64,000 nt of DNA from Drosophila persimilis (GCF_003286085.1 NW_020825313.1:4712001-4776000); one strand, 5' to 3'. Counted from the first letter of the stretch, positions 32,590 through 44,967 are shown. Notes: a model not told the origin generated them from the sequence alone. A program made the numbers and translations.

Positions 32590-32984
32590 GAGTAGACGGA
32601 AAGGGTTTAGTCACCCGGGGCATAGCCCGCGTGCCCCGGGAAGTCTGATGTAAACTGGCGGTCTACAGGTATCCCGAGCTCGCATATTAGCGACCGAGCA
32701 CCCCCTCGGCCATGCATCCTTCGGCATATGACAGTGTCACCTTGGATTGGGGTTGTTTCACTGAGAGTTTTCTTCTCTCCGCCCGACTACAATTAGCAAG
32801 CATCCTGGCAGAGACATGACCGTACCAGGACCTGTGTCCACCCGCCCTCACGGGGAGAGTATAGTCGCACTTCCACCAGTGTGAACAGTTACGGCGGGTG
32901 CCTATTCTCTCGTGACCCCCTGTATCCTGGGGCGTAAGGACAAGCCATGAACCCGAGACGCCTGTGCCCCGTTCCGAGATTGCA
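32590..32984 (-). other. Unassigned part of unit 1 between LOA remnant and BEL
   Basis: About 0.4 kb, GC-rich around the CCCGGGGCATAGCCCGCGTG and CCCCGGGAAG blocks at 32615-32642. No frame I can assign with confidence; a cysteine-rich snippet (CDYTLPVRAGGHRSW) appears on the minus strand. It is conserved in all units (38650-39060, 44557-44967, 55470-55880, 61467-61880). Confidence 0.4.
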
Positions 32985-35116
32985 GTTGTGACAAGCATGT
33001 AAACGTCCTGTCTGGTAACGTTGGTAACATCGTAATAGTCTTCCACCATCCTCTGAATAATGTCATCCAATGATACAGCTGAAGGCATGTTTGATTTCCC
33101 GCTTACCGGCCCAAAGACAACCCAGCCCAGCTCAGTTGCAGCCGCATATGGTCCGTGTCCGGCAAACAGTCACGATCTAATTGGAAATCCCAAATGTCCG
33201 TGATCCAGTCCAATGAATATCTTCGTCAATGCGTTTGTGTGGGGCCTAATTGCAGGCTAGCTAGCATTAACGCCTTAAACATCTCGTCGGTGTAGAGTCA
33301 GCATCGGCATGCTCAGGCTCGAAACGGAATACACGTTTCACAACGCATAGCGAATTGGCTTGCCTGTTCCACGATGGTTAGCTCCCTGGAGGATCCACCT
33401 CCAAACCACTGAATATTTAGATGACGACGCTGACCTTGCACGCCCAGATCTTTTCTGAGGAAATCGTCGATCATCGTAACAGATGATCCTTCATCCAGAA
33501 GTGTGTATGTATCCACTCGTCGGTTTGTTCCGTACAGCGTTACTGGCAGTATACGGAACAGTAGGCGGCCTCTTTCTACGTCGACACAATTTAAGATCAT
33601 CTGTGCGGCCGCATCCGCCTGCGAAGCCCCTCTGTTCAGGCTACTTCTAGAAACTATTGTCTGCTGGTTTCGCTCACCTTCTGCGACTTTGCAGGATCTA
33701 GTCATATGAGCACTTCGTAGGCATGAAGAGCATAGTTAATGCCTCCTCACGTACCTCCACCTGTCTGGCGGAGAAGCTCCATTGAAGTCCCTCAGTATTT
33801 AACTGCATGTTGCCCTCCACAGATTGGACAACCTCTGAGACGGCTCTCTTGTTGCTCGCCGCGGTATTGGTCGATCCCTGCATGTAGCAATCGGCGCCTT
33901 GGTTCCCACCCTTCGATGTCCACGATAGTACACACCACGATAGCGCACCACGCACTAAAATGCACAATAGTTGGGAAAAGTATAATCGTCACAGCATGCC
34001 TTGCCCACTCCACTCGCTTGCTTGTACGGAGTTTGGCCACAAGGTCTTCCAGAAATGTTGGTTTGCTTAAATGCTGATCTGCCCTCGCTGACTGCAAGAA
34101 GGCAGTGAGATTACTCGCACGGGTTGCAAAGGGAATAATCTTCGTCAAGCTGTGCTCCGAAATATTGGGCACCTCTCGTATTCCACTGAGCTGGCTGCGT
34201 ATAAGCTACTCCGGTCGACCATATCTGAAACACAGCTGCTCCACAACAGCTCTCACGGTGCTCGGATGAATCAAGAAAGACTTGTTCTCTAGATTTGTAC
34301 AGTTGTACGCTTGCGTTGTCTCAGTATATGTACAAAGAAAGATCGCCCAACCCTCGGGCTGACCTTCAAAGGCAGATCAGGAAGCTTGCGGGGCATATAG
34401 TTTCCACTGCTTCCATTTGGTGTCGTCCAGACGTACGATCCAGCTAGTGGCGTCGGCGTCGTGACGTTGCAGATGCCTACACACGGCGGCACGATTCCAT
34501 GCGCTGTCTGCGCTGTACTGGTTGCGCAAAATGACGTAAAATAGCTGCTACTCGCAAGCAGTGGTGGTCCGCTATAAGATGGCGACTGCTCACTCCGACC
34601 CCGTTAGGTATTACGTGCTCCTATTGTTCTGGGCTCTTGCCTCTTGTCCTTTCCAGCTCCTGCTCCAACAATGCAATTCTCACCAAGAGATCCAGCAGTA
34701 GAGGTGGCTCGTTCTGTCCAAGTGCGGAAACTCCTGCTGTGGTCGTAAAACTTCTGGTCGTAAAACTACTAAGGTGACCGTAGTGGTTTGGCTAGGAATC
34801 AGCGGAGCCGACGTAACTATTACTTTCGACTTTGGCGGCCTGTTTCCTGCACCACTACTTCCAGATTGCGAAGACGCACTAGTTGTTGTGGGTGTGGATT
34901 GCCCCTTGATTATTCGCATTTTGCATCCTTCTATTTCCCAGAAGCTCCAGATAATCGACGCTGCCTGCGTCTACTTTGGGGCGCTGCCTGCAGCCCAGCT
35001 CAAATCGACGCTGCCTGTATCCCTAGAAATTCTCTAACTGGAGGTGGTTGACTGCCTGTACTCCAGCGCAAATTGCCCTTGCAGTTCCTTGCCTAGGACT
35101 GTGAATAAAATATCAT
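32985..35116 (-). pseudogene. BEL/Pao pol-protease-gag fragment, unit 1
   Basis: Minus strand, from high to low coordinates: N-terminal serine/threonine-rich gag (34919-34680, TPTTTSASSQSGSSGAG), the gag core with KLPDLPL then GWAIFLCTYTETTQ and VKSFLIHPS in shifted frames (about 34460-34180), and LEDLVAKLRTSKRVEWARHA with the knuckle start CPICGGQHAV (34172-33792). Then comes the protease with RILPVTLYG and YTLLDEGSSVTMIDDFL (33600-33440, aspartate present) and a pol linker with LGWVVFGPVSGKSNMP (about 33140-33085). Order and motifs are those of BEL/Pao elements; it is a different lineage from the left-hand BEL. Frames are broken between domains, and RT proper and integrase are missing. Confidence 0.82.
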
Positions 35117-35483
35117 GTCGGTGGTCACGCGGAGATGCCTTTAACAGCATCAATCAATCGGCAAGAACAGTTATTGTCGCATGCAGCTGCTGCTGCTTCC
35201 CCTGCTGGTTCTGAGCTGCCGCACCGCTGCTAAGCTGTTTTATTCTATAAAGTACATCGATACACAACCTAGAAAAATATCGCCAAAAAATTCTTACCGC
35301 AGTATGTTCTCCTGCTTTAACCACGAGACAGTGAAACAGTGAATCTAAAAACTCTGGCGGCACCTCATGGTAGCCGAAAGTATGCCCGTTCGTTTGTAGC
35401 TAGAAATTCACCTTTTATCGATATACATTAAATACGACATCTAAAACTACCCCGCCTATATCGGTCAATTATCGTCCGAAGAC
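35117..35483 (-). mobile_element. MITE-like element, unit 1
   Basis: 367 bases, homologous end to end with the insertion at 20357-20724. Ends GTCGGTGGTC (left) and GTCTTCGGAC (read from the right). It holds TATCGATA at 35416-35423, the DREF-binding octamer. No target duplication is visible in this context: the left flank is ATATCAT, the right flank ACTTACC. So the unit may have been built by a deletion ending at the element. Confidence 0.65.
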
Positions 35484-35971
35484 ACTTACCATGCCCGTTT
35501 TACGTTTGGTTTGTTCTTTTTCGTGGTTTTATATAGTTTATTTTTTATAACTTTCATTTTACTAGATATATTATGACTTTTTTAATTGATAGAAAATAAA
35601 ACTAATCACTCTTGTATATAATAGTTTCATCCTTAAATTTGTGCATCTGTTCATACCAAATGTCCTCAAAAGTAGTGTCCACCTCAAAATCGTATCGTAT
35701 ATATATACGAGGCCACCGGTAGGTCCAGGCAGTGAGCTACCTTGCACCCACATGACATTGTACTTTGCGTTAGTGCGCCAAATTCGCAGGCCTTTAAGAA
35801 CACGCCAACGATTACCCATATGACCAGACATCTTTGTACCTGGTTAGACACGTCCCTTTCGCCACCACCTCCAATGTTACCGGGACGGCGATGGTCTTGT
35901 TAACGCCATGTGAAGCAGGCATGCCCTTGTAGCCGTTTCGCTTGACTACACCTTGGAAGCCGTAGTCCACG
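35484..35971 (-). pseudogene. mRpL3: mRpL3 3' exon and 3' UTR, unit 1
   Basis: Host-derived: the C-terminal exon of mitochondrial ribosomal protein L3 (uL3m), a structural protein of the large mitoribosomal subunit. The exon begins after a splice-acceptor-like TTCGATATAG at 35972. Recognisable are GFQGVVKR and GYKGMPASHGV, then after a frameshift GHMGNRWRVLKGLRIWRTNA and VMWVQGSSLPGPTGGLVYIYDT. In this unit the segment around GGGGEKG-KMPGHMG is frameshifted near 35845. After YIYDT the frame does not continue to a family-like end; an alternative frame gives FEDIWYEQMHKFKDE and stops at 35602-35604. AATAAA-type signals lie in the UTR at 35596 and 35540 (minus strand). Confidence 0.82.
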
Positions 35972-36825
35972 CTATATCGAAAAGCCAGACAAATTAAAAG
36001 CTATTAGACCATTCATTAATCTAAATATAACTAAAATTCCATTTTAATATTGCAAAGTTAGATAGTACAGAAAAATTCATCAAGAATTTTGTATTTAAAA
36101 TGTTAAGCAAGTTTTATTTATACATAGTTGGCAATCACAGTGACACGAAGCTATCGCTCAGTTCGCAAATATCGTTTCACAGTTTCTTGGTGTATGAGCA
36201 AAACTCTTATTTGGGAGACACATTGAGAAAAGATCAAATCAGTTTTTGCTCAATTCACTCAAGCAAAGACAGATTTTTAGCCTATTTTGCTACTGTCTTT
36301 CACTGGGTAATTTGTCGCGAACAAACGACAAAGGTGTCTTTTGCGTATGTACATATGCGTGCTTGTTAGAGTGGTTCCTATGGCAGCGATCACTTGCTTA
36401 TGTGATTTGTATTCCGTTTGACTATCGACGCTTAAAAAAATTAGCAAAAATCAGAAACTTTGCAAATCTATACAAATCTTGTATGTGTGTAAAGTGTTGT
36501 TAATGTTGTCGTCTCGACCGGACACAAAAAACATATAACACAAGCGAAGACACAGAAAATGTTTTGCTCAGTGAGAGAGCGAGTGTACGTTGTTTTCTGT
36601 TTTGTCAGTGACCAGACCGACCACACAGGAAAAAAGTGTGGACCGCTATTTTCGAGCTCTGATCAAAACACTTTTAATTCATAGTTTTTGAATTTCTGAT
36701 TTGTCTTATTTATTATATTTTGTAATCCCTTTATTTTGATTTTACGATAATTCTAGTGAAATTTCGAGTGGAATTAGCCATTTATTGTCATATAATGTTT
36801 CTATGTTGCAGGCTTTGCAATAAAT
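35972..36825. other. AT-rich conserved stretch of unit 1
   Basis: Adjoins the mRpL3 acceptor site, so at least its left part is probably mRpL3 intron (minus strand). No protein. Features seen: a GAGAGAGCGAGTGTACG block (about 36575) and the GACCAGACCGACCACACAGG block (about 36612), conserved in all units. Nothing identifies a transposon. Confidence 0.4.
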
Positions 36826-37983
36826 AAACGAGGGAGAACGTTGTAAGTTTCTGCAGCGACCGCAGCTCTACATTTATACCCGATACATAGTCGGTATGGC
36901 TCTCCTCCGCCAGACGGCGCTAACATTGAACGACCCGACAAAGAGTGCGTAGCGACGAAAAATTGATTTGTTACTTTTGGCTATAATAATATTCCGATCT
37001 GATCAAAATTCGGCAGTCTGGTACATATGGTCATTCTCTATGATTGCGGATGCCACAGATTCTCGTCCTTTGCGGAGCGGAAGTGAGTGGCGCAAAATTT
37101 TGAAATACACTTGTAACAGTGACATATCGCAGATGTCTGGATACAAAATGTCGTTGCTCTAGCTCTAGTCTTAGAGCACTAAGCGCTCATAGGGACGGAC
37201 AGACAGACAGGACTCAATCGACTCGGCCATTCATGCTGATCAACAATATATATACTTTATGGGGTCGGAAACGATTCCTTCTGGACGTTACACAGATCCA
37301 TTTTCACCACAAATCTAATATACCCCTATACTCATTTTGAGTATCGGGTATAACGAGGGGGAACGCTGTGACCGCATACTTAGTCAGTATGGCTCTTCTC
37401 CGGCAGACACCGCTAATATTAAACGACACGACAAAGAGTGCGTGCGAGAATGACAGATAATCTGGGCGTGTCGTCAGGCGCTGCGTAGCCACTGAAAATT
37501 GATTCGTTCCTTTCGGCTATAAAAATGATCCCATCTGATCCAGATTCAGTAATCTGATAGATATGGTCATTCTCTATGAGTTTTCCACAGATTTTCGTCG
37601 TTTGTGGGGGCAGAAGGGAGTGGGGCGAAATTTTGAAACAAACTTGTCAAGGTCCGATATCACAGGAGTGTGGATACCAAATTTGGTTACTCTAGCTCTT
37701 ATAGACACTGAGATCCTTGAATTCACATTTTGCAATAGGCAAAGCCGACCATGAAACCTGTGTGTTAGAGAGAGACAGAGTGAGAGAGAATGAAGTTGTT
37801 TTCTTGATTCTGGCTATAATATTTAAAAGATCTGGTTCAGATTTTGCACTTTAGAAGATATAATCATCCTCTACGATTCGGCTTCTTCTGTTTTCTTGTA
37901 TCTTTGAAATTGTGGATGCCACAGATTTTCGCACTTTGTGGGGGCGGAAGTGGGCGGGGCGAAGTTTTAAAATATTCTTGTTT
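36826..37983 (+). repeat. Three mini-me-type repeats in tandem, unit 1
   Basis: The first (36826-37353) is complete: AACGAGGGAGAACGTTG start, (GACA)n at 37193-37210, CTCGGCCATTCATGCTGATC core, TATATATACTTTATGGGG, and an ACTCATTTTGAGTATCGGGT end. The second (37354-37775) starts with AACGAGGGGGAACGCTG but lacks the core; the third (37776-37983) is a shorter piece ending in the GGGGCGGAAGTGGGCGGGG block. All belong to the family at 29839-30972. Confidence 0.75.
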
Positions 37984-38127
37984 AGTGGACGTTGACATGC
38001 AATGACTACATATTTCAAGAGGCGATGCAATTACTGCACCGTCAAGTGGCCCGTGTGACACCAGCAGAAGACTGTTACGCGAGCATGCAGGAAAGATAGC
38101 TGTTAGGCTAATATTCGAGGAATATTA
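37984..38127. other. Short unassigned segment before CR1, unit 1
   Basis: About 145 bases, conserved in units 1, 2 and 4 and absent in unit 3. No coding content recognised. Confidence 0.3.
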
Positions 38128-38547
38128 GCACTAAAGTTTCTAAGAGAACTGGGCATGCACTCAAAATAAAAATAAAAATACCACTACAATAACTAATTAC
38201 TAATTACTAGAAAGGTGTGTAAGGATTAGTAATTTAATAAGAGTAAGAGAATTAGTGGTGGATATGATATGGTAGAGGGAATTATAATCCGAGCATAAGT
38301 CCCTAAACGGTTTATGCAAGGAATAATTCGATCTACAAAGTGGAAGGAACAACGGTATAAAACTTCTAGTAAGTCTAATAGGGATCGTGAAGTTTATGCG
38401 GCTCAGCAGATCAGGGCTGTTTATGTCACCCCTGATCAAGTTGTGCATAAAAATCACATCCAGCATTTTTCTACGGTTAACTAAGGGGAATGGGAGGTTT
38501 ACTAATAGCTGTCTACTAGAGTAAGATGGGAAGAGATGCGGTTGAAG
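38128..38547 (-). pseudogene. CR1 LINE 3' end, antisense, unit 1
   Basis: Antisense copy of the CR1 C-terminus and 3' UTR found at 10340-10693: FPSYSSRQLLVNLPFPLVNRR, then MLDVIFMHN and DINSPDLLSRINFTIPIRL in one open frame (38553-38200). It ends with the TGCATGCCCAGTTC-type 3' terminus. The right edge at AGGCATGG is the unit joint. Confidence 0.85.
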
Positions 38548-39060
38548 AGGCATGGTTTTTTCCCTCCGCCACTTTAAGAGGAGTACCGAGCTCCTTTGCG
38601 GTGTTTTTAATATTTAAATTTGAGTTTGGCATTGTTGGTCCCACGAGTAGACGGGAAGGGTTTAGTCACCCGGGGCATAGCCCGCGTGCCCCGGGAAGTC
38701 TGATGTAAACTGGAGGTCTACAGGTATCCCGAGTTCGCATATTAACGACCGAGCACCCCCTCGGCCATGCATCCTTCGGCATATGACAGTGTCACCTTGG
38801 ATTGGGGTTATTTCACTGAGAGTTTTCTTCTCTCCGCCCGACTACAATTAGTAAGCATCCTGGCAGAGACATGACCGTACCAGGACCTGTGTCCAGCCGC
38901 CCTCACGGGGAGAGTATAGTCGCACTTCCAGCAGTGTGTACAGTTACGGCGGGTGCCGATTCTCTCGTGACTCCCTGTATCCTAGGGCGTAAAGCACAGT
39001 CGCCTCGGATTCAGGACAAGCCAAGAACCCGAGACGCCTGTGCCCCGTTCCGAGATTACA

Positions 39061-41107
39061 GTTGCGACAAGCATGTAAACGTCCTGTCTGGTAACGTTGG
39101 TAACATCGTAATAGTTTTCTACCATCCTCTGAATAATGTCATACAATCATACAGCAAGGAGGCAGGTCCGCGGTGAAGGCATGTTTGATTTCCCGCTTAC
39201 CGGCCCAAAGACAACCCAGCCCAGCTCAGTTGCAGCCGCATATGGTCCCTGTCCGGCAAACAGTCACGATCTAATTGGAAATCCCAAATGTCCGTGATCC
39301 AGTCCAATGAATATCTTCGTCACTGCGTTTGTGTGGGGCCTAATTGGCAGGCTAGCATTAACGCCTTAAACATCTCGTCGGTGTAGAGTCAGCATCGGCA
39401 TGCTCAGGCTCGAAACGGAATACACGTTTCACAACGCATAGCGAATTGGCTTGCCTGTTCCACGATGGTTAGCTCCCTGGAGGATCCACCTCCAAACCAC
39501 TGAATATTTAGATGACGACGGTCACCTTGCACCTTGCACCCCTACTTCTAGAAACTATTGTCTGCTGGTTTCGCTCACCTTCTGCGACTTTGCAGGATCT
39601 AGTCATATGAGCACTTCGTAGGCATGAAGAGCATAGTTAATGCCTCCTCACGTACCTCCACCTGTCTGGCGGAGAAGCTCCGCTGAAGTCCCTCAGCCTT
39701 TAACTGCATGTTGCCCTCCACAGATTGGACAACCTCTGAGACGGCTCTCTTGTTGCTCGCCGCGGTATTGGTCGATCCCTGCATGTAGCAATCGGCGCCT
39801 TGGTTCCCACCCTTCGATGTCCACGATAGTACACACCACGATAGCGCACCACGCACTAAAATGCACAATAGTTGGGAAAGGTATAATCGTCACAGCATGC
39901 CTTGCCCACTCCACTCGCTTGCTTGTACGGAGTTTGGCCACAAGTTCTTCCAGAAGTGTTGGGTTGCTTAAATGCTGATCTGCCCTCGCTGACTGCAAGA
40001 AGGCAGTGAGATTACTCACACGGGTTGCAAAGGGAATAATCTTCGTCAGGCTGTGCTCCGAAATATTGGGCACCTCTCGTATTCCACTGAGCTGGCTGCG
40101 TGTAAGCTACTCCGGTCGACCATATCTGAAACACAGCTGCTCCACAACAGCTCTCACGGTGCTCGGATGAATCAAGAAAGACTTGACACTCTCGCGGTCT
40201 TCATCTTTCAGTGCCTTCAACACGCGTTGGTTGTTCTCCAGATTTGTACAGTTGTACGCTTGCGTTGTCTCAGTATATGTACAAAGAAAGATCGCCCAAC
40301 CCTCGGGCTGACCTTCAAAGGCAGATCAGGAAGCTTGCGGGGCATATAGTTTCCACTGCTTCCATTTGGTGTCGTCCAGACGTACGATCCAGCTAGTGGC
40401 GTCGGCGTCGTGACGTTGCAGATGCCTACACACGGTGGCACGACTCCATGCGCTGTCTGCGCTGTACTGGTTGCGCAAAATGACGTAAAATAGCTGCTAC
40501 TCGCAAGCAGTGGTGGTCCGCTATAAGATGGCGACTGCTCACTCCGACCCCGTTAGGTATTACGTGCTCCTATTGTTCTGGGCTCTTGCCTCTTGTCCTT
40601 TCCAGCTCCTGCTCCAACAATGCAATTCTCACCAAGAGATCCAGCAGTAGAGGTGGCTCGTTCTGTCCAAGTGCGGAAACTCCTGCTGTGGTCGTAAAAC
40701 TTCTGGTCGTAAAACTACCAAGGTGACCGTAGTGGTTTGGCTAGGAATCAGCGGAGCCGACGTAACTATTACTTTCGACTTCGGCGGCCTGTTTCCTGCA
40801 CCACTACTTCCAGATTGCGAAGACGCACTAGTTGTTGTGGGGGTGGATTGCCCCTTGATTATTCGCATTTTGCATCCTTCTATTTCCCAGAAGCTCCAGA
40901 TAATCGACGCTGCCTGCGTCTACTTTGGGTCGCTGCCTGCAGCCCAGTCCACGCTGTCCGCGTTCCTCTGGGCGCTGCCTGCAGCCCAGCTCAAATCGAC
41001 GCTGCCTGTATCCCTAGAAATTCTCTAACTGGAGGTGGTTGACTGCCTGTACTCCAGCGCAAATTGCCCTTGCAGTTCCTTGCCTAGGACTGTGAATAAA
41101 ATATCAT
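39061..41107 (-). pseudogene. BEL/Pao pol-protease-gag fragment, unit 2
   Basis: As in unit 1: gag with SASSQSGSSGAG (40868-40629), KLPDLPL then shifted frames, VAKLRTSKRVEWARHA and CPICGGQHAVK (40073-39693). About 200 bases containing the protease aspartate box are deleted at 39535-39542, where TTGCACCTTGCACCCC marks the joint. The VVFGPVSG linker follows near 39220-39180. Confidence 0.82.
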
Positions 41108-41474
41108 GTCGGTGGTCACGCGGAGATGCCTTTAACAGCATCAATCAATCGGCAAGAACAGTTATTGTCGCATGCAGCTGCTGCTGCTTCCCCTGCTGGT
41201 TCTGAGCTGCCGCACCGCTGCTAAGCTGTTTTATTCTATAAAGTACATCGATACACAACCTAGAAAAATATCGCCAAAAAATTCTTACCGCAGTATGTTC
41301 TCCTGCTTTAACCACGAGACAGTGAAACAGTGAATCTAAAAACTCTGGCGGCACCTCATGGTAGCCGAAAGTATGCCCGTTCGTTTGTAGCTAGAAATTC
41401 ACCTTTTATCGATATACATTAAATACGACATCTAAAACTACCCCGCCTATATCGGTCAATTATCGTCCGACGAC
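41108..41474 (-). mobile_element. MITE-like element, unit 2
   Basis: 367 bases, as in unit 1, with ends GTCGGTGGTC and GTCGTCGGAC and TATCGATA at 41407-41414. Confidence 0.65.
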
Positions 41475-41943
41475 ACTTACCATACCCTTTTTACGTTTGG
41501 TTTGTTCTTTTTCATGGTTTTATATAGTTTATTTTGTATAACTTTCATTTTATTAGATATAAAGACTTTTTTAAATGATAGAAAATAAAACTAATCACTC
41601 TTGTATATAATAGTATCTGTTAATACCAAATATCCTCAAAAGAAGTGTCCACCTCAAAGTCGTATCGTATATATATACGAGGCCACCGGTAGGTCCAGGC
41701 ACTGAGCTACCTTGCACCCACATGACATTGTACTTTGCGTTAGTGAGCCAAATTCGCAGGCCTGTAAGAACACGCCAACGATTACCCATATGACCAGGCA
41801 TCTTTGTACCATTCCAGATACGTCCCTTTTCGCCACCACCTCCAATGTTACCGGGACGGCGATGAGTCTTGGTAACGCCATGTGAAGCAGGCATGCCCTT
41901 GTAGCCGTGTCGCTTGACTACACCTTGGAAGCCGTGGTCCACG
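41475..41943 (-). pseudogene. mRpL3: mRpL3 3' exon and 3' UTR, unit 2
   Basis: The uL3m core is undamaged in one frame from the acceptor: DHGFQGVVKRHGYKGMPASH, then HRRPGNIGGGGEKGR, KMPGHMGNRWRVL and VQGSSVPGPTGGLVYIYDT. The HRRPGNIG and MPGHMGN motifs are the rRNA-contacting loops characteristic of L3 proteins. After YIYDT the frame runs into unrelated residues. About 17 bases present in units 1 and 4 are missing near 41615, which shortens the alternative tail. No upstream exons are found in the unit, so it cannot encode a full protein. Confidence 0.88.
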
Positions 41944-42732
41944 CTATAACGAAAAGCCAGACAAATTAAAAGCTATTAGACCATTCATTAATCGAAATAT
42001 AACTAAAATTCCATGTTAATGTTGCAAAGTTAGATAGTACAGAAAAATTCATCAAGAATTTTGCATTTAAAATGCTAAGCAAGTTTTATTTATACATAGT
42101 TGGCAATCACAGTGACACGAAGCTATCGCTCAGTTCGCAAATATCGTTTCACAGTTTCTTGGTGTATGAGCAAAACTCTTATTTGGGAGACACATTGAGA
42201 AAAGATCAAATTAGTTTTTGCTCAATTCACTCAAGTAAAGACAGATTTTTAGCCTCTTTTGCTACTGTCTTTCACTGGGAAATTTGTCGCGAACAAACGA
42301 CAAAGGTGTCTTGACTGAAATGTGTTGACTATTGACGCTTAAAGGAATTAGCAAAAATCAGAAACTTTGCAAATCTATACAAATCTTGTATGTGTGTAAA
42401 GTGTTGTTAATGTTGTCGTCTCGACCGGACACAAAAAACATATAACACAAGCGAAGACACAGAAAATGTTTTGCTCAGTGAGAGAGCGAGTGTACGTTGT
42501 TTTCTGTTTTGTCAGTGACCAGACCGACCACACAGGAAAAAAGTGTGGACCGCTATTTTCGAGCTCTGATCAAAACACTTTTAATTCATAGTTTTTGAAT
42601 TTCTGATTTGTCTTATTTATTATATTTTGTAATCCCTTTATTTTGATTTTACGATAATTCTAGTGAAATTTCGAGTGGAATTAGCCATTTATTGTCATAT
42701 AATGTTTCTATGTTGCAGGCTTTGCAATAAAT
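41944..42732. other. AT-rich conserved stretch, unit 2
   Basis: Counterpart of 35972-36825, with about 75 bases missing near 42320 (the GTATGTACATATGCGTG part). Nothing else recognised. Confidence 0.4.
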
Positions 42733-43890
42733 AAACGAGGGAGAACGTTGTAAGTTTCTGCAGCGACCGCAGCTCTACATTTATACCCGATACATAGTCG
42801 GTATGGCTCTCCTCCGCCAGACGGCGCTAACATTGAACGACCCGACAAAGAGTGCGTAGCGACGAAAAATTGATTTGTTACTTTTGGCTATAATAATAAT
42901 CCGATCTGATCAAAATTCGGCAGTCTGGTACATATGGTCATTCTCTATGATTGCGGATGCCACAGATTCTCGTCCTTTGTGGAGCGGAAGTGAGTGGCGC
43001 AAAATTTTGAAATACACTTGTAACAGTGACATATCGCAGATGTCTGGATACAAAATGTCGTTGCTCTAGCTCTAGTCTTAGAGCACTAAGCGCTCATAGG
43101 GACGGAAAGACAGACAGGACTCAATCGACTCGGCCATTCATGCTGATCAACAATATATATACTTTATGGGGTCGGAAACGATTCCTTCTGGACGTTACAC
43201 AGATCCATTTTCACCACAAATCTAATATACCCCTATACTCATTTTGAGTATCGGGTATAACGAGGGGGAACGCTGTGACCGCATACTTAGTCAGTATGGC
43301 TCTTCTCCGGCAGACACCGCTAATATTAAACGACACGACAAAGAGTGCGTGCGAGAATGACAGATAATCTGGGCGTGTCGTCAGGCGCTGCGTAGCCACT
43401 GAAAATTGATTCGTTCCTTTCGGCTATAAAAATGATCCCATCTGATCCAGATTCAGTAATCTGATAGATATGGCCATTCTCTATGAGTTTTCCACAGATT
43501 TTCGTCGTTTGTGGGGGCAGAAGGGAGTGGGGCGAAATTTTGAAACAAACTTGTCAAGGTCCGATATCACAGGAGTGTGGATACCAAATTTGGTTACTCT
43601 AGCTCTTATAGACACTGAGATCCTTGAATTCACATTTTGCAATAGGCAAAGCCGACCATGAAACCTGTGTGTTAGAGAGAGACAGAGTGAGAGAGAATGA
43701 AGTTGTTTTCTTGATTCTGGCTATAATATTTAAAAGATCTGGTTCAGATTTTGCACTTTAGAAGATATAATCATCCTCTACGATTCGGCTTCTTCTGTTT
43801 TCTTGTATCTTTGAAATTGTGGATGCCACAGATTTTCGCACTTTGTGGGGGCGGAAGTGGGCGGGGCGAAGTTTTAAAATATTCTTGTTT
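42733..43890 (+). repeat. Mini-me-type repeats, unit 2
   Basis: Three consecutive pieces as in unit 1; core and TATATATACTTTATGGGG at about 43152-43172. Confidence 0.75.
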
Positions 43891-44034
43891 AGTGGACGTT
43901 GACATGCAATGACTACATATTTCAAGAGGCGATGCAATTACTGCACCGTCAAGTGGCCCGTGTGACACCAGCAGAAGACTGTTACGCGAGCATGCAGGAA
44001 AGATAGCTGTTAGGCTAATATTCGAGGAATATTA

Positions 44035-44454
44035 GCACTAAAGTTTCTAAGAGAACTGGGCATGCACTCAAAATAAAAATAAAAATATCACTACAATAAC
44101 TAATTACTAATTACTAGAAAGGTGTGTAAGGATTAGTAATTTAATAAGAGTAAGAGAATTAGTGGTGGATATGATATGGTAGAGGGAATTATAATCCGAG
44201 CATAAGTCCCTAAACGGTTTATGCAAGGAATAATTCGATCTACAAAGTGGAAGGAACAACGGTATAAAACTTCTAGTAAGTCTAATAGGGATCGTGAAGT
44301 TTATGCGGCTCAGCAGATCAGGGCTGTCTATGTCACCCCTGATCAAGTTGTGCATAAAAATCACATCCAGCATTTTTCTACGGTTAACTAAGGGGAATGG
44401 GAGGTTTACTAATAGCTGTCTACTAGAGTAAGATGGGAAGAGATGCGGTTGAAG
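44035..44454 (-). pseudogene. CR1 LINE 3' end, antisense, unit 2
   Basis: Same C-terminal CR1 segment as 38128-38547, nearly identical. Confidence 0.85.
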
Positions 44455-44967
44455 AGGCATGGTTTTTTCCCTCCGCCACTTTAAGAGGAGTACCGAGCTC
44501 CTTTGCGGTGTTTTTAATATTTAAATTTGAGTTTGGCATTGTTGGTCCCACGAGTAGACGGGAAGGGTTTAGTCACCCGGGGCATAGCCCGCGTGCCCCG
44601 GGAAGTCTGATGTAAACTGGAGGTCTACAGGTATCCCGAGTTCGCATATTAACGACCGAGCACCCCCTCGGCCATGCATCCTTCGGCATATGACAGTATC
44701 ACCTTGTATTGGGGTTATTTCACTGAGAGTTTTCTTCTCTCCGCCCGACTACAATTAGTAAGCATCCTGGCAGAGACATGACCGTACCAGGACCTGTGTC
44801 CAGCCGCCCTCACGGGGAGAGTATAGTCGCACTTCCAGCAGTGTGTACAGTTACGGCGGGTGCCGATTCTCTCGTGACTCCCTGTATCCTAGGGCGTAAA
44901 GCACAGTCGCCTCGGATTCAGGACAAGCCAAGAACCCGAGACGCCTGTGCCCCGTTCCGAGATTACA

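Larger units (their letters stand above)
32493..38547. repeat. Array unit 1 (6055 bp)
   Basis: Left-most unit. It is the only one whose left edge continues into the rest of LOA ORF1, and its BEL protease is present. Its mRpL3 exon has extra damage around 35840-35850. Confidence 0.9.
38548..44454. repeat. Array unit 2 (5907 bp)
   Basis: Same order as unit 1. Differs by a deletion in the BEL protease (joint at about 39540) and by an extra GCTGTCCGCGTTCCTCTGG segment in the gag 5' region (about 40950). Nearly identical to unit 3 over its first 8/10. Confidence 0.9.

Noticed and set aside
33698..33967. Minus-strand 89-codon frame repeated in all units (CILVRGALSWC...), as a conserved small gene
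   Set aside because: It is an alternative frame of the BEL gag knuckle region; its repetition follows from the array, not from selection.
35270..35310. GTAAG...TTTTTCTAG pair inside the MITE-like element, as an intron
   Set aside because: The distance is about 29 bases, well below the shortest Drosophila introns, and the flanking exons are not coding.
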